In this document: positions 36,236 to 44,990 of the stretch, piece after piece
Layout: the number at the start of each line of letters is the position of its first letter
How positions within the stretch are numbered: position 1 is the first letter of the stretch
Source of the DNA: Stenotrophomonas sp. 364
Lineage (GTDB): Bacteria > Pseudomonadota > Gammaproteobacteria > Xanthomonadales > Xanthomonadaceae
Length of the DNA: 64,000 nucleotides
Reading direction: 5' to 3'
Assembly (NCBI RefSeq): GCF_009832905.1
Contig: NZ_CP047135.1
Coordinates: 40,001-104,000, forward strand
Translations under genes and position numbers: made by a program
The notes under the pieces: generated by a model
What the model saw: only the letters and a program-made list of their open reading frames with translations
Database searches by the model: none
Told to the model about the DNA's origin: nothing

Positions 36236-38410
36236 GTGGCCGCCGATCGTATCGAAACCCTCATTGCCAAGATGACCGTCGAAGAAAAAGTCGGCCAGCT
36301 GGGTGTGTTTGCCGACATGGTTCGGCCGTTCGCCCCGGACGTGAACCCGGAAGCCAACGTGCTCAACGCCGACCAGGTGCTGCAGCAGGTGCGCGAGGGC
36401 AAGGTGGGGTCGCTGTTCAACGGCGTGGGCGTGGAAGCCGGCCGCCGCATCCAGCAGGTGGCGCTGGAAGAAAGCCGCCTGGGCATTCCGGTGATCCTGG
36501 CGGCCGATGTCATCCACGGCATGCGCACCGTGTTCCCGATCCCGCTGGGCGAAGCGGCCAGCTTCGAGCCCGACTTGGCCGAGCGCACCGCACGCGCCAC
36601 TGCGGTGGAAGCCACGGCGGCCGGCCTGCACTGGACCTACGCACCGGCGGTGGACATCGCCCGCGACCAGCGCTGGGGCCGCGGTGCCGAAGGTGCCGGT
36701 GAAGACGTGGTGCTGGGCTGTGCGTTCGCCGCCGCCCGCGTGCGCGGCTTCCAGGGTCCGGACCTGCGCGCCGCCGATGCGCTGCTGGCCACGCCGAAGC
36801 ATTTCGCCGCCTATGGCGCGGTGATGGCCGGTATGGAATACAACATGGTCGACATCTCGCCGCAGACCCTGCGCGACGTGCACCTGCCGCCGTTCCAGGC
36901 CGCCTTCGAGGCCGGCGCGCTCACCGTGATGTCCTCCTTCAACGACATCAACGGCGTGCCGGCCAGCGCCAACGCTGAACTGCTCACCGACATCCTGCGC
37001 GGCGAGTGGAAGTTCCCGGGCGTGGTGATCTCCGATTACACCGCCGACATGGAGCTGGTTGCGCACGGCTATGCCGCCGATGACCGCGACGCCACCGCCA
37101 AGGCGTTCACCGCCGGCCTGGACCTCAGCATGCAGAGCGGCTTCTATGCCGAGCACCTGCCGGGCCTGATCGAGAGTGGCGAAGTGCCGATGGCCACGCT
37201 GGACGAATCGGTGCGCCGCATCCTGCGCCTGAAGGATGCGATCGGCCTGTTCGACGATCCCTACCGTTCGCTGGACCTGGACCGCGAAGCGTCCACCGCG
37301 CACATCGCCGAACACGATGCGCTGTCGCGCGATGCCGCGCGCCGGTCGATCGTGCTGCTCAAGAACACCGACGCGGTGCTGCCGCTGAAGAAGACCGGGC
37401 AGAAGATCGCGCTGATCGGGCCATTCGTGCAGGACCGCGAGAACATCGAAGGCTGCTGGACCCTGTTCGGCGACAAGTCGCGCTATGTGAGCCTGGAAGC
37501 CGGCGTGCGCGCGGCGATCAGCGATGAAGCCCTGCTTGAAATCGTGCCGGGCTGTGACCTGGAAGCGGCCGTGCAGGACGGCATCGAGCAGGCCGTGGCC
37601 GCTGCACTGCGCGCCGACGTGGTGGTGCTGGCGCTGGGCGAACCGCAGCGTTACAGCGGTGAAGCGCAGTCGCGCGTCGAAATCACCCTGCCGCCGGCCC
37701 AGCAGGCGCTGGCCGAGGCGGTGGCCATGACCGGCAAGCCGCTGGTGGTGCTGCTGCGCAATGGTCGCGCGCTGGCACTGCAGGGCGCGGTGCGCAATGC
37801 GCAGGCGGTGGCGATCACGTGGTACCTGGGCACCCAGACCGGTCATGCCGTGGCCGATGTACTGTTCGGCGACTACAACCCGTCCGGCCGCCTGCCGGTG
37901 AGCTTCCCGCAGGTGTCGGGCCAGCAGCCGTTCTTCTACAACCACCCGCGCACCGGTCGCCCGGAACTGCCGACCATGTCCGAGTTCAAGGCGCGCTGGC
38001 GCGAGATCCCGAACGAGGCGCTGTATCCGTTCGGGCATGGCGTGGGCTACACCACCTTCGGCTACGGCGTGCCGCAGCTGAGTGCGGAGAAGCTGGGCTG
38101 GGATGACACCCTGACCATCACCACCACGCTCACCAACACCGGTGCGGTGGCGGGCGAGGAAGTGGTGCAGCTGTACATCCACGACCGCGTGGCCAGCCGC
38201 GTGCGGCCGGTGCGTGAGCTGAAGGCGTTCCGCAAGGTGGCGCTGCAGCCGGGCCAGAGCACCGAGGTGCAGTTCACCCTGGACCGCACTGCCCTGGGCT
38301 TCACCGGCCGCGACGGCGTGTTCCGCGCCGAGCCGGGCCAGTTTGAGCTGTGGGTGTGTGCGTCGTCGGCGAGTGGCGAGCCGGTGATCTTCGAGCTGCT
38401 GGCCGGTTGA
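36236..38410 (+). CDS. bglX: Glycoside hydrolase family 3 beta-glucosidase
   Basis: 724 residues. The GTG start is set by AAGGAC six bases upstream and by the family N terminus (IETLIAKMTVEEKVGQL). Domains: GH3 barrel, a C-terminal GH3 alpha/beta domain, and a fibronectin-III-like domain from about 630. Seen: IPVILAADVIHGMRT, RWGRGAEGAGED, TPKHFAAYG, and the nucleophile Asp in VVISDYTADME. E. coli BglX has an export signal; none is present here, so this enzyme is predicted to be cytoplasmic. It hydrolyses terminal beta-linked glucose from oligosaccharides. Confidence 0.93.
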   Translation: MAADRIETLIAKMTVEEKVGQLGVFADMVRPFAPDVNPEANVLNADQVLQQVREGKVGSLFNGVGVEAGRRIQQVALEESRLGIPVILAADVIHGMRTVFPIPLGEAASFEPDLAERTARATAVEATAAGLHWTYAPAVDIARDQRWGRGAEGAGEDVVLGCAFAAARVRGFQGPDLRAADALLATPKHFAAYGAVMAGMEYNMVDISPQTLRDVHLPPFQAAFEAGALTVMSSFNDINGVPASANAELLTDILRGEWKFPGVVISDYTADMELVAHGYAADDRDATAKAFTAGLDLSMQSGFYAEHLPGLIESGEVPMATLDESVRRILRLKDAIGLFDDPYRSLDLDREASTAHIAEHDALSRDAARRSIVLLKNTDAVLPLKKTGQKIALIGPFVQDRENIEGCWTLFGDKSRYVSLEAGVRAAISDEALLEIVPGCDLEAAVQDGIEQAVAAALRADVVVLALGEPQRYSGEAQSRVEITLPPAQQALAEAVAMTGKPLVVLLRNGRALALQGAVRNAQAVAITWYLGTQTGHAVADVLFGDYNPSGRLPVSFPQVSGQQPFFYNHPRTGRPELPTMSEFKARWREIPNEALYPFGHGVGYTTFGYGVPQLSAEKLGWDDTLTITTTLTNTGAVAGEEVVQLYIHDRVASRVRPVRELKAFRKVALQPGQSTEVQFTLDRTALGFTGRDGVFRAEPGQFELWVCASSASGEPVIFELLAG

Positions 38411-38440
38411 CCCTGTGGGGGCATCGCCGCCGCCCCGGCG

Positions 38441-38615
38441 GTAGAGCCGACCGTTGGTCGGCTGCCCCAAACGCACTGGTCTCTGCTTGATGGCAGCCGA
38501 CCAACGGTCGGCTCTACGTTGTGGGTTGGTCGCCTGTGGCGGCAGCCGACCAACGGTCGGCTCTACGTTGTGGGTTGGTCGTCTGGGACGGCAGCCGACC
38601 AACGGTCGGCTCTAC
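38441..38615. repeat. SMAG array: one forward and three reverse copies at 49-bp period
   Basis: One element at 38441-38463 (+) faces three at 38495-38517, 38544-38566 and 38593-38615 (-). All share the AGCCGACC/GGTCGGCT stem. The three reverse copies repeat every 49 bp exactly, and the spacer (GTTGTGGGTTGGTCG followed by a variable segment and GGC) is repeated too. Together they fill most of the 318-bp gap between bglX and the next gene; the remainder (38616-38728) has a CATAAT -10-like box at 38708-38713. Confidence 0.85.
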
Positions 38616-38728
38616 CTTGGTGGTGTCGGGTGTGGCGGTCATCCCCTGTGGTGCGGCGGTGGCCGTCATCGGCGGCTGACGTGTGGGCGGTTACGCTGGC
38701 TGCCTTGCATAATCGTCTGGAGCCCAGC

Positions 38729-39337
38729 ATGCGCGCGATCCGAATCCTGCTTCCCACCCTGTTGCTGGCCGCGTGTTCGCAGCCGGCACCACCGGCGACC
38801 GATGCGGCGGCTCCTGCGCCGACCTCACCGCCTACCACCACCGCCACGCCGAGCGAGGACGCGCCGGCGGCCGGCATGTCGCCCGATGCGGTGGCAACGC
38901 CGGCCGAAGCGGCTGCGCAGACCGCGCCGGCGGCTTCCGCACCGGATGCCAGCGCCGATAGCAGCGAGGGCGACGTTCGTCAGCGCATTGAACGCCTGCT
39001 CGGCGAAGCGCCCCGCTATGAGGCGGTGTTCACTGCCTTGCAGAAAGGCGTGGCTGCGCATGATGCCAAGGCGGTGGCGGCCCTGCCGCTGTACCCGGTG
39101 AGCGTCAACGTGGGCGGCAAGAAGCGCAAGGTGGCCGACGCGGCCACCTTCGAGCGCGAGTACGACCGCATCATCACCGCCGACATCGCCAAGACCATCA
39201 CCGAACAGAAATTCGACGATGTGTTCGTCAACTGGCAGGGCGTGATGCTGGGCAACGGCCAGGTCTGGATCAACGGCATCTGCCCGGCCAACGACTGCAC
39301 CAAGGCCAAGGTCGGCATCGTGACCGTGCAGGACTGA
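38729..39337 (+). CDS. Lipoprotein of unknown function
   Basis: 202 residues. The signal ends in a lipobox (LLLAAC-S, Cys near residue 16) and Ser follows it, favouring outer-membrane sorting. About 70 residues of Ala/Pro/Thr linker come next, then a compact domain from about residue 85 (VRQRIERLLGEAPRYEAVF, YPVSVNVGGKKRKV, GVMLGNGQVWING) that resembles exported domains found beside DUF4440-like folds, without a firm match. Two late cysteines (CPANDC) may pair. Single-gene transcript by spacing. Confidence 0.75.
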   Translation: MRAIRILLPTLLLAACSQPAPPATDAAAPAPTSPPTTTATPSEDAPAAGMSPDAVATPAEAAAQTAPAASAPDASADSSEGDVRQRIERLLGEAPRYEAVFTALQKGVAAHDAKAVAALPLYPVSVNVGGKKRKVADAATFEREYDRIITADIAKTITEQKFDDVFVNWQGVMLGNGQVWINGICPANDCTKAKVGIVTVQD

Positions 39338-39354
39338 CCGGCACGCATCACCGG

Positions 39355-39509
39355 GAACCGACCGCGGGTCGGTTCCTCATGCCTGCCTGATGCGGACTGC
39401 CCGTTGACCGATGCGCGGTGCCGCGCGGGTAGCGATCCTAGATCGCTACCCGCACCGGTGACGACTGACGGTTGATCACACCCGGTAGGTACCAACCGTT
39501 GGTCGATAC
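39355..39509. repeat. Three SMAG-like palindromes with different stems
   Basis: 39355-39375 (GAACCGACC/GGTCGGTTC), 39427-39451 (GGGTAGCGATC/GATCGCTACCC, 11-bp perfect arms) and 39485-39509 (GTAG-headed, decayed). They lie between the convergent lipoprotein and sugar dehydrogenase genes. No other terminator is visible there. Confidence 0.7.
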
Positions 39510-39533
39510 GCGTTTATCCGGTACGCCCGTGGC

Positions 39534-40682
39534 TCACCCCTTCGGGGTGAGCTTCAACAACCGGCCGTTCTTCCCGTCTTCCAGCAGCCAGATGGCGCCG
39601 TCCGGGCCCTGTTCCACTTCGCGGATGCGCTCGCCCATGTCGAAGCGCTCGGCCTCGCGCGCGTTGTCGCCATCGAAGGCCACCCGCACCAGCGCCTTGG
39701 ACGACAGCCCGCCGATGAAGCCGCTGCCCTTCCACTGCGGGAACTGCGCGCCGTTGTAGATGATGAAACCGGCCGGCGAAATCACCGGCGTCCAGGTCAC
39801 CTTGGGCGCGGCGAATTCCGGGCGCGTGCTGTGGTCGGGAATGTCGCGACCGTCGTAATGGTTGCCGTTGGATACGATCGGGTAGCCATAGTTGGCGCCT
39901 CGCTGGATCAGGTTGAGCTCGTCGCCACCGGCCGGGCCCATTTCGTGCACCCACAGCTTGCCGCGTGCATCGAAGGCGATGCCCAGCGCATTGCGGTGGC
40001 CCAGCGACCAGACCTGCGCGGCCACGCCGCCCTGCGAGGCGAACGGGTTGTCGGCCGGCACGCTGCCGTCGTCGTTCAGGCGCACGATCTTGCCGAGGTT
40101 GCCGCCCATGTCCTGGGCCGGATCGAACTTCTGGCGTTCGCTGGAGGTGATCCACAACTTGCCGTCCGGACCGAACGCCAGCCGGTGGCCGTAATGGCCG
40201 CCGCCTTCCACCTTCGGGGTCTGGCGCCAGATCACCTTGAAGTCCTGCAGCGTGCCGCTGCCATCGGCGGCCAGCACCAGGCGGGCGCGGCCCACGGCGG
40301 CGCCGCGGGTGTCGCCTTCGCCAGCTTCGGCATAGCTCACATACACCAGCTGGTTCTTGGCAAAGCCGGGGTGCGGCAGCACGTCGCCGAAACCGCCCTG
40401 GCCGGCGTAGGCCACCTTGGGCACGCCGCTGATGGCTGCACGTTTGCCGGTTTTCAGGTCCACATGCTGCAGGGTGCCGGCCTTTTCGCTGACCAGCAGG
40501 CTGCCATCGGGCAGGAAGCTCATTGCCCACGGTTCGTTGAAGGTGCCTGCTTCGGTGGCGGCAAAGGGCCACTCGGCCTTCTTCAGGACCGGGGGGGCCG
40601 CCTTGTCAGCGGCCACGCAGGCGGTGGCGAAGAGGGGCAGGGTGAGGGTGACGGCGAGCGACAGCAGCAGCTTGCGGGTCAT
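39534..40682 (-). CDS. PQQ-dependent sugar (aldose) dehydrogenase
   Basis: 382 residues in the soluble glucose/sorbosone dehydrogenase family. A signal peptide with a possible lipobox (FATAC-V) is followed by a beta-propeller: [62 protein letters not shown] and [14 protein letters not shown]. It would oxidise aldoses in the periplasm using pyrroloquinoline quinone. No PQQ synthesis genes are in the window. The ATG at 40682 is chosen for its signal peptide. Confidence 0.9.
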   Translation of the reverse strand: MTRKLLLSLAVTLTLPLFATACVAADKAAPPVLKKAEWPFAATEAGTFNEPWAMSFLPDGSLLVSEKAGTLQHVDLKTGKRAAISGVPKVAYAGQGGFGDVLPHPGFAKNQLVYVSYAEAGEGDTRGAAVGRARLVLAADGSGTLQDFKVIWRQTPKVEGGGHYGHRLAFGPDGKLWITSSERQKFDPAQDMGGNLGKIVRLNDDGSVPADNPFASQGGVAAQVWSLGHRNALGIAFDARGKLWVHEMGPAGGDELNLIQRGANYGYPIVSNGNHYDGRDIPDHSTRPEFAAPKVTWTPVISPAGFIIYNGAQFPQWKGSGFIGGLSSKALVRVAFDGDNAREAERFDMGERIREVEQGPDGAIWLLEDGKNGRLLKLTPKG

Positions 40683-40859
40683 GGGGAATCTCCGGGTGGG
40701 GATGCGATGGCCAGCCATGGTTGTACAGCATGCCCATCAACGCGGCGTGGACCATACGTCATCCCCCGTAGGCGCGCGGGCCGTGATCGGCTACCGTTGG
40801 CGCGGGCTGCCCGTGGGGCGGCGTATGCGGCTTGCCGCCATCAAATGGAGTTGGATCAC

Positions 40860-41297
40860 ATGAAACAACAGGTGCACAAGCCGTCCCCGGCCTTCATCGC
40901 CGCCTCGTGGGCAGCGCTGCTGCTGGGCGCGGCGGCCTATCTGGTTGGGCTGTTCAACGCCGAGATGGCGCTCAACGAGAAGGGCTACTACCTCACCCTG
41001 CTCCTGTTCGGCCTGTTTGCGGCGGTGTCGCTGCAGAAGAGTGTGCGTGATCGCGTCGAAGACATTCCGGTCAGCGGCCTGTACTACGCGCTGTGCTGGT
41101 TCGCCCTGCTGGCCTCGCTGCTGTTGCTGCTGGTGGGCCTGTGGAACGCCACGCTGCTGCTGAGCGAAAAGGGCTTTTACGGCATGGCCTTCGCCCTGAG
41201 CCTGTTTGGTGCGGTGGCGGTGCAGAAGAACACCCGCGACCTGATGGCCGCGGGTGGCAATGTGCGCGAGATCCCGCCGCTGCCCAGCGGCGACTAA
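40860..41297 (+). CDS. yiaA: YiaA family inner membrane protein
   Basis: 145 residues with four membrane helices arranged as two copies of the two-helix YiaAB domain: helix, [14 protein letters not shown] turn, helix, then again helix, [14 protein letters not shown] turn, helix. The repeat of N-x(5)-L-x-EKG in both halves shows internal duplication. Function unknown. It is upstream of and convergent with a small soluble protein gene. Confidence 0.9.
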   Translation: MKQQVHKPSPAFIAASWAALLLGAAAYLVGLFNAEMALNEKGYYLTLLLFGLFAAVSLQKSVRDRVEDIPVSGLYYALCWFALLASLLLLLVGLWNATLLLSEKGFYGMAFALSLFGAVAVQKNTRDLMAAGGNVREIPPLPSGD

Positions 41298-41322
41298 GCG
41301 CGAGCAGGTGCCGCGCGCTGCC

Positions 41323-41670
41323 TCAGGTGCCGCGCGGCACACCCTTGTCCAGGTGCGACTGGTGCAGGGCGGTGGATTCATCCCAGCCGCGGCGCACGGC
41401 GTTGCGCGCCTGTTCCCAGGTCAGCTTGCTCTTGCCGCGCTCCTGCGCCCAGCGCGTTTCCAGCTCGGCTTCCACCTGCTCGTAGGCGCGGATCATCTCG
41501 TCGGCCCGGGAGTAGTGGCCCAGCTGGTAGGCCGGCTCGTAATCGTCGTAGAACTGGCTGTTGTCGTAGTACGGCTCGCTCGGGAAGCGTTCGCGCCAAT
41601 AGTCCGATACCGCCTGGCGCGGCACACCGTCTTCCGGCACCCGGCCGGGAATCTGGTAATCAGTAGGCAT
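41323..41670 (-). CDS. Small conserved soluble protein
   Basis: 115 residues, charged and aromatic, with no signal or membrane segment. Blocks such as YWRERFPSEPYYD, YDDYEPAYQLGHYSR, AELETRWAQERGKSKLTWEQ and AVRRGWDES belong to a widespread proteobacterial family of unknown function. Members often appear near stress genes. Nothing catalytic is visible. Confidence 0.8.
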   Translation of the reverse strand: MPTDYQIPGRVPEDGVPRQAVSDYWRERFPSEPYYDNSQFYDDYEPAYQLGHYSRADEMIRAYEQVEAELETRWAQERGKSKLTWEQARNAVRRGWDESTALHQSHLDKGVPRGT

Positions 41671-41777
41671 GTGGTGGCTCCGGTTGGGTGAGGCTCCACC
41701 CTACCCAGTGGCCGGTTAACGCCGTGGACCCACGAGGTGAATGACACATCAAGCGTCATCCACCGCGCGGTGTCTGT

Positions 41778-43076
41778 TCAGGCCGGTCGGTCCTTGCGCG
41801 GCAGCATGTAGATCACCGCGCCCACCGCGAAGGCAATGCCGGCGGCGGCGATGTTCTGCCAGCTGGCACTCACGAACAGCGCCACGCACAGCACCAGCGC
41901 CAGCACCGGAATCACCGGGCCACCCGGCAGCTTCAACGCACCGGGGCGGTCGCGGAAACGGCGCGCCAGTACCAGCACCGCCGCGGCCGTGCCGATATAG
42001 GCAAACAGGCGCGTGGTCATCGACAACAGCGCCAGCTGCACGAACGAACCGGACAGCGCCAGCGCCAATGCGATCACGCCCTGGGTCACGATGGCCGCCG
42101 CCGGCGTGCGGAAGCGCGGGTGCACGTTGGCCAGCACCTTCGGCCCGTAGCCATCGCGGGCCAGGGCGAACAGGAAGCGCGGGCCCATCATCATGGTGTT
42201 GCTGTTGGTGCCGAGGATGGAAATGGTGGCGCCGATGGTGAGGATCAGCGCCAGCGCTTCTCCGCCGAAGCGGGAGGCCGCGTCGGCCAGCGGCGTGGGC
42301 GAGGCGGCCAGGTTGGCCAGCGTGCCCTGTGCCACCAGCTGTACCGCACCGTAAATGACGGTGACGCTGATGATCATGGTGATCAGCGCGAACGGAATGT
42401 CGCGGCGCGGGTTCTTGTACTCGCCCGCGGCGGCCGGGATGTTCTCGAAGCCCGCATAGGCGTACAGCAGCAGCAACGCCGCCTCGCCCATGCGCTGCAG
42501 GTCGTGCGGGTCCGGGCGGACCCCGGAGAAGGCCAGATCCATGTCGACGTAGAACGCGCCGATCGCCACGAACAGCAGCAACGGCAACAGCTTGCCGATC
42601 ACCAGGATCACCCCGGTGCGCGCGGCCGAACGCACGCCGGCCACGTTGACGGCGGTGAGGAAGCCCAGCGACACCACGATGATCAGCACGCGGCCGAGGT
42701 CGTGCCCGGCCCATGGCCAGAACCGTGCGACTGCGTCCGCCAGCGCGTTGCTGAGCGCGGCGGCCGAGCTGATCCGGGTGAGCCAGATCATCCAGCCGAT
42801 CTCGAACCCGGCAAACCGCCCGAACGCCTCGCGGGCGTACAGGTAGCTGCCACCGGGTTGGTCGAAGTAGCTGGCCGCCTGCGCGTAGCACAGCACCAGC
42901 AGCGCCACCACGATGCCGGCGGCAACCACGCCCCACAGGCTGAAGGGCCCGAGCAGGGCGACGGTGGCGGCGGGCAGCAGGTAGATGCCGCTGCCGATCA
43001 CATCGTTGATCGACAGCCCGACGATCTGCCAACGGCTGACCGCGCGTTCCAGTTGGGGATCGGCCGGGGCGCTCAT
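41778..43076 (-). CDS. APC family amino acid permease
   Basis: 432 residues with about twelve membrane helices. The first helix carries the substrate-site motif INDVIGSGIYLLPA, and later blocks are QPGGSYLYAREAFG and AYAGFENIPAAAGEYKNPRRD. It imports amino acids with protons or sodium; specificity cannot be read. Its start overlaps the stop of the upstream L,D-transpeptidase-like gene by 4 bp (ATGA), so they are cotranslated. In this locus it may take up Ala, Glu or related products of murein peptide breakdown. Confidence 0.93.
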   Translation of the reverse strand: MSAPADPQLERAVSRWQIVGLSINDVIGSGIYLLPAATVALLGPFSLWGVVAAGIVVALLVLCYAQAASYFDQPGGSYLYAREAFGRFAGFEIGWMIWLTRISSAAALSNALADAVARFWPWAGHDLGRVLIIVVSLGFLTAVNVAGVRSAARTGVILVIGKLLPLLLFVAIGAFYVDMDLAFSGVRPDPHDLQRMGEAALLLLYAYAGFENIPAAAGEYKNPRRDIPFALITMIISVTVIYGAVQLVAQGTLANLAASPTPLADAASRFGGEALALILTIGATISILGTNSNTMMMGPRFLFALARDGYGPKVLANVHPRFRTPAAAIVTQGVIALALALSGSFVQLALLSMTTRLFAYIGTAAAVLVLARRFRDRPGALKLPGGPVIPVLALVLCVALFVSASWQNIAAAGIAFAVGAVIYMLPRKDRPA

Positions 43077-43882
43077 CGGGTGGTTTCCGGTGCGGGCGGC
43101 AGGTTCCAGTCGTGCTGCATCTGTTGGTACTGCGTGCGCGGCAGCAGCACGAACAGGGGGCGCCTGGTCGGATCCAGCCAGGCCAGCAGGCGCTGCATGT
43201 GTTCGGGCTGCATGGCGGTGCAGCCGGCGGTGGCCTCCCCGGGCGTGCGCCACAGGTGGGCGAAGATGCAGCTGCCGAGGCGCGCTTCGCCCTTCGGGTT
43301 GTGCTCGATCACAAAGCCCTCGCGATAGCGCACATCCCCTTTGTTGTGCAGGTCCAGACGCATCGGCTCGGTGGAGCCTTCCACCGCGTCGCTACCCACG
43401 ACCTCGGCGTCGACGATGCGGTTGTAGTACGGCGAATCGGGCACGTCCATGCAGTAGCTGCTGGCCAGCATCGCCTGGTACGGCAGGGCGGTGGTGATCG
43501 TCGGGGCGTAGCCGAAGGCCAGGCCGATGGTGAAGACGCCGGCCGGGCTGCGACCATCGCCTTCCTTCTTTACCGGGTCCCCGGGCTTCACCGGGTCACC
43601 AGGTTGGTGCGGGCCAACGCCTTGCGCCGGTACCACGCCCACGCCCCAGGCGCTGCCGTTGCGGCCTACGGCCACGTCGAATGCGCTGCCCTGTGGCGTC
43701 CAACCGTGCGGGGTGCGTTCATAGGCCTGCAGCCGGCCATGGGCGGCATCCCAGCTGTCAGTGACGACCACGATCATCTGGTGGTGGTCCTGCAACGGCC
43801 CCACTGCCGGAGTGAGCGCGGCGGCGGGCAGGGCGCTGGTGGCCAGCACGACGGCGAAGACGGATCGGAACAACGGCAGCAT
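43073..43882 (-). CDS. Exported L,D-transpeptidase-like (YkuD) protein
   Basis: 269 residues with a signal peptide (ending AAA-LT). The C-terminal domain has the YkuD active-site order: IFAHLW with its His, then after a short loop TAGCTAM with the nucleophile Cys. YkuD enzymes form or cut L,D bonds at meso-diaminopimelate in murein. A PGDPVKPGDPVK direct repeat (near 43571-43602) is inserted between the domain's first strands. It is 30 bp downstream of the RpiR regulator and overlaps the permease. Confidence 0.87.
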   Translation of the reverse strand: MLPLFRSVFAVVLATSALPAAALTPAVGPLQDHHQMIVVVTDSWDAAHGRLQAYERTPHGWTPQGSAFDVAVGRNGSAWGVGVVPAQGVGPHQPGDPVKPGDPVKKEGDGRSPAGVFTIGLAFGYAPTITTALPYQAMLASSYCMDVPDSPYYNRIVDAEVVGSDAVEGSTEPMRLDLHNKGDVRYREGFVIEHNPKGEARLGSCIFAHLWRTPGEATAGCTAMQPEHMQRLLAWLDPTRRPLFVLLPRTQYQQMQHDWNLPPAPETTR

Positions 43883-43912
43883 CGTGGCGGACTCCAGAAG
43901 AGCAGGTGTTGA

Positions 43913-44761
43913 TCAGGTATCGATCAGGTGTTCGATCCGTTCCAGGTTCACCCCGAGCTGGCGGTGGCGGTCCGGGTTGGCATGGCACAGCAGCACGAAG
44001 ACGAAATCCAGCAGGGACTGCAATGAGGCACGGTACAGCAGCTGGGCCAGGTGTGGCGCCGGGTCGTGCGCGCACAGCACCAGGGACGCATCGGCGTGCG
44101 CGCGCAGCGGGTTGGCGCTGTGCCGGGTGATCGACACCACCTTGCCGCCCACGTCCTGGAACTGGCGCGACAGCTGGAACAACTGCGGTAGCTTGCCGAA
44201 CTCGGAAAACACCAGCATCACGTCGTTGGCGCGTGCCGCCGACAGGTTGGCCATCATCAGGATCGGGTCGGCGTGGTGCACGGTGAGCATGCCCAGCAAA
44301 GACAGCCGCATGGCGAACTCGCGCGCATACAGGCCGTCGTCGCCCAGGCCGTAGACGAACACCTTGGGCGCGGCGTCGATCAAGTGCACGATGGCCTCGA
44401 CATCGGCCTGCGGGTTGGCCACCCGGGTCTCTTCCTCGGCGGCGGCCTTGCTCAGCCGCAGGCGCTCGGCGATACCGGTGTAGGCGTTGCTGTCGGCCGC
44501 GGCCGGCGCCTGGGCCTGGGTGCCGTTGCCGGCGCGGGCCACCGCTTGGCCGATGGAGTACTTCAGGTCGGGGTAGCCCTTGAAGCCCAGCTTCTGGCTG
44601 AACTTGACCACGCTGGACTGGCTGATCCCCAGTGCGCTGGCCAGCTGCTGGGACGAGTAGTCGCGCAGCAGGTGGGCGTTGTCGAGGATGAAGTCGGCGA
44701 TGCGGCGTTCGATTGCCGACATGTGGTCACGCTCGGAGCGGATTTTCACCAGAGGGGGCAT
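43913..44761 (-). CDS. MurR/RpiR family transcriptional regulator
   Basis: 282 residues. The N-terminal helix-turn-helix (about 15-75) contains YSSQQLASALGISQSSVVKFSQKLG, seen as ALGISQSSVVKFSQKLGF. A C-terminal SIS domain (about 120-260) contains VFVYGLGDDGLYAREFA, in which the usual serine of GxGxS is replaced by Asp. SIS domains of this family bind phosphosugars; MurR senses MurNAc-6-phosphate. The neighbours here are all murein-peptide enzymes, so a muropeptide-derived signal is a fair guess. The upstream frame runs through SMAG repeats and is rejected. Confidence 0.9.
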   Translation of the reverse strand: MPPLVKIRSERDHMSAIERRIADFILDNAHLLRDYSSQQLASALGISQSSVVKFSQKLGFKGYPDLKYSIGQAVARAGNGTQAQAPAAADSNAYTGIAERLRLSKAAAEEETRVANPQADVEAIVHLIDAAPKVFVYGLGDDGLYAREFAMRLSLLGMLTVHHADPILMMANLSAARANDVMLVFSEFGKLPQLFQLSRQFQDVGGKVVSITRHSANPLRAHADASLVLCAHDPAPHLAQLLYRASLQSLLDFVFVLLCHANPDRHRQLGVNLERIEHLIDT

Positions 44762-44807
44762 GGGTGGGGCATCGGGTCCGGAAAGGAGAGCATACGCAAA
44801 CCGCCGG

Positions 44808-44969
44808 GCAGAGCCGACCGTTGGTCGGCTGCGCACCCCGGAATTGCACGAGGCAGAGCCGACCGTTGGTCGGCTACGCACCCCGGAATTGCACGAGGTA
44901 GAGCCGACCGTTGGTCGGCTGCGCACACCGGAATTGCGCGAACAGCAGCCACCCATGGGGTGGCTCTAC
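44808..44969. repeat. SMAG array: three copies at 45-bp period plus one inverted copy
   Basis: Copies at 44808-44830, 44853-44875 and 44898-44920 (+) share the AGCCGACC/GGTCGGCT stem. They recur every 45 bp with a conserved spacer (GCGCACCCCGGAATTGCACGAG-like, with small changes). The first two begin GCAG instead of GTAG. A fourth, inverted, copy of the CCATGG subtype is at 44947-44969. The array fills the gap between the regulator and the epimerase gene. Confidence 0.85.
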
Positions 44970-44990
44970 CCGCAGGCGGTGCAGGCAGGG

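Noticed and set aside
38441..38615. Possible CRISPR array at the 49-bp-period repeats
   Set aside because: The repeats are SMAG palindromes with short, nearly identical spacers. Similar palindromes are scattered singly elsewhere, and there are no cas genes.
44808..44969. Possible CRISPR array at the 45-bp-period repeats
   Set aside because: The spacers are repeated, not unique, and the units belong to the same dispersed palindrome family.
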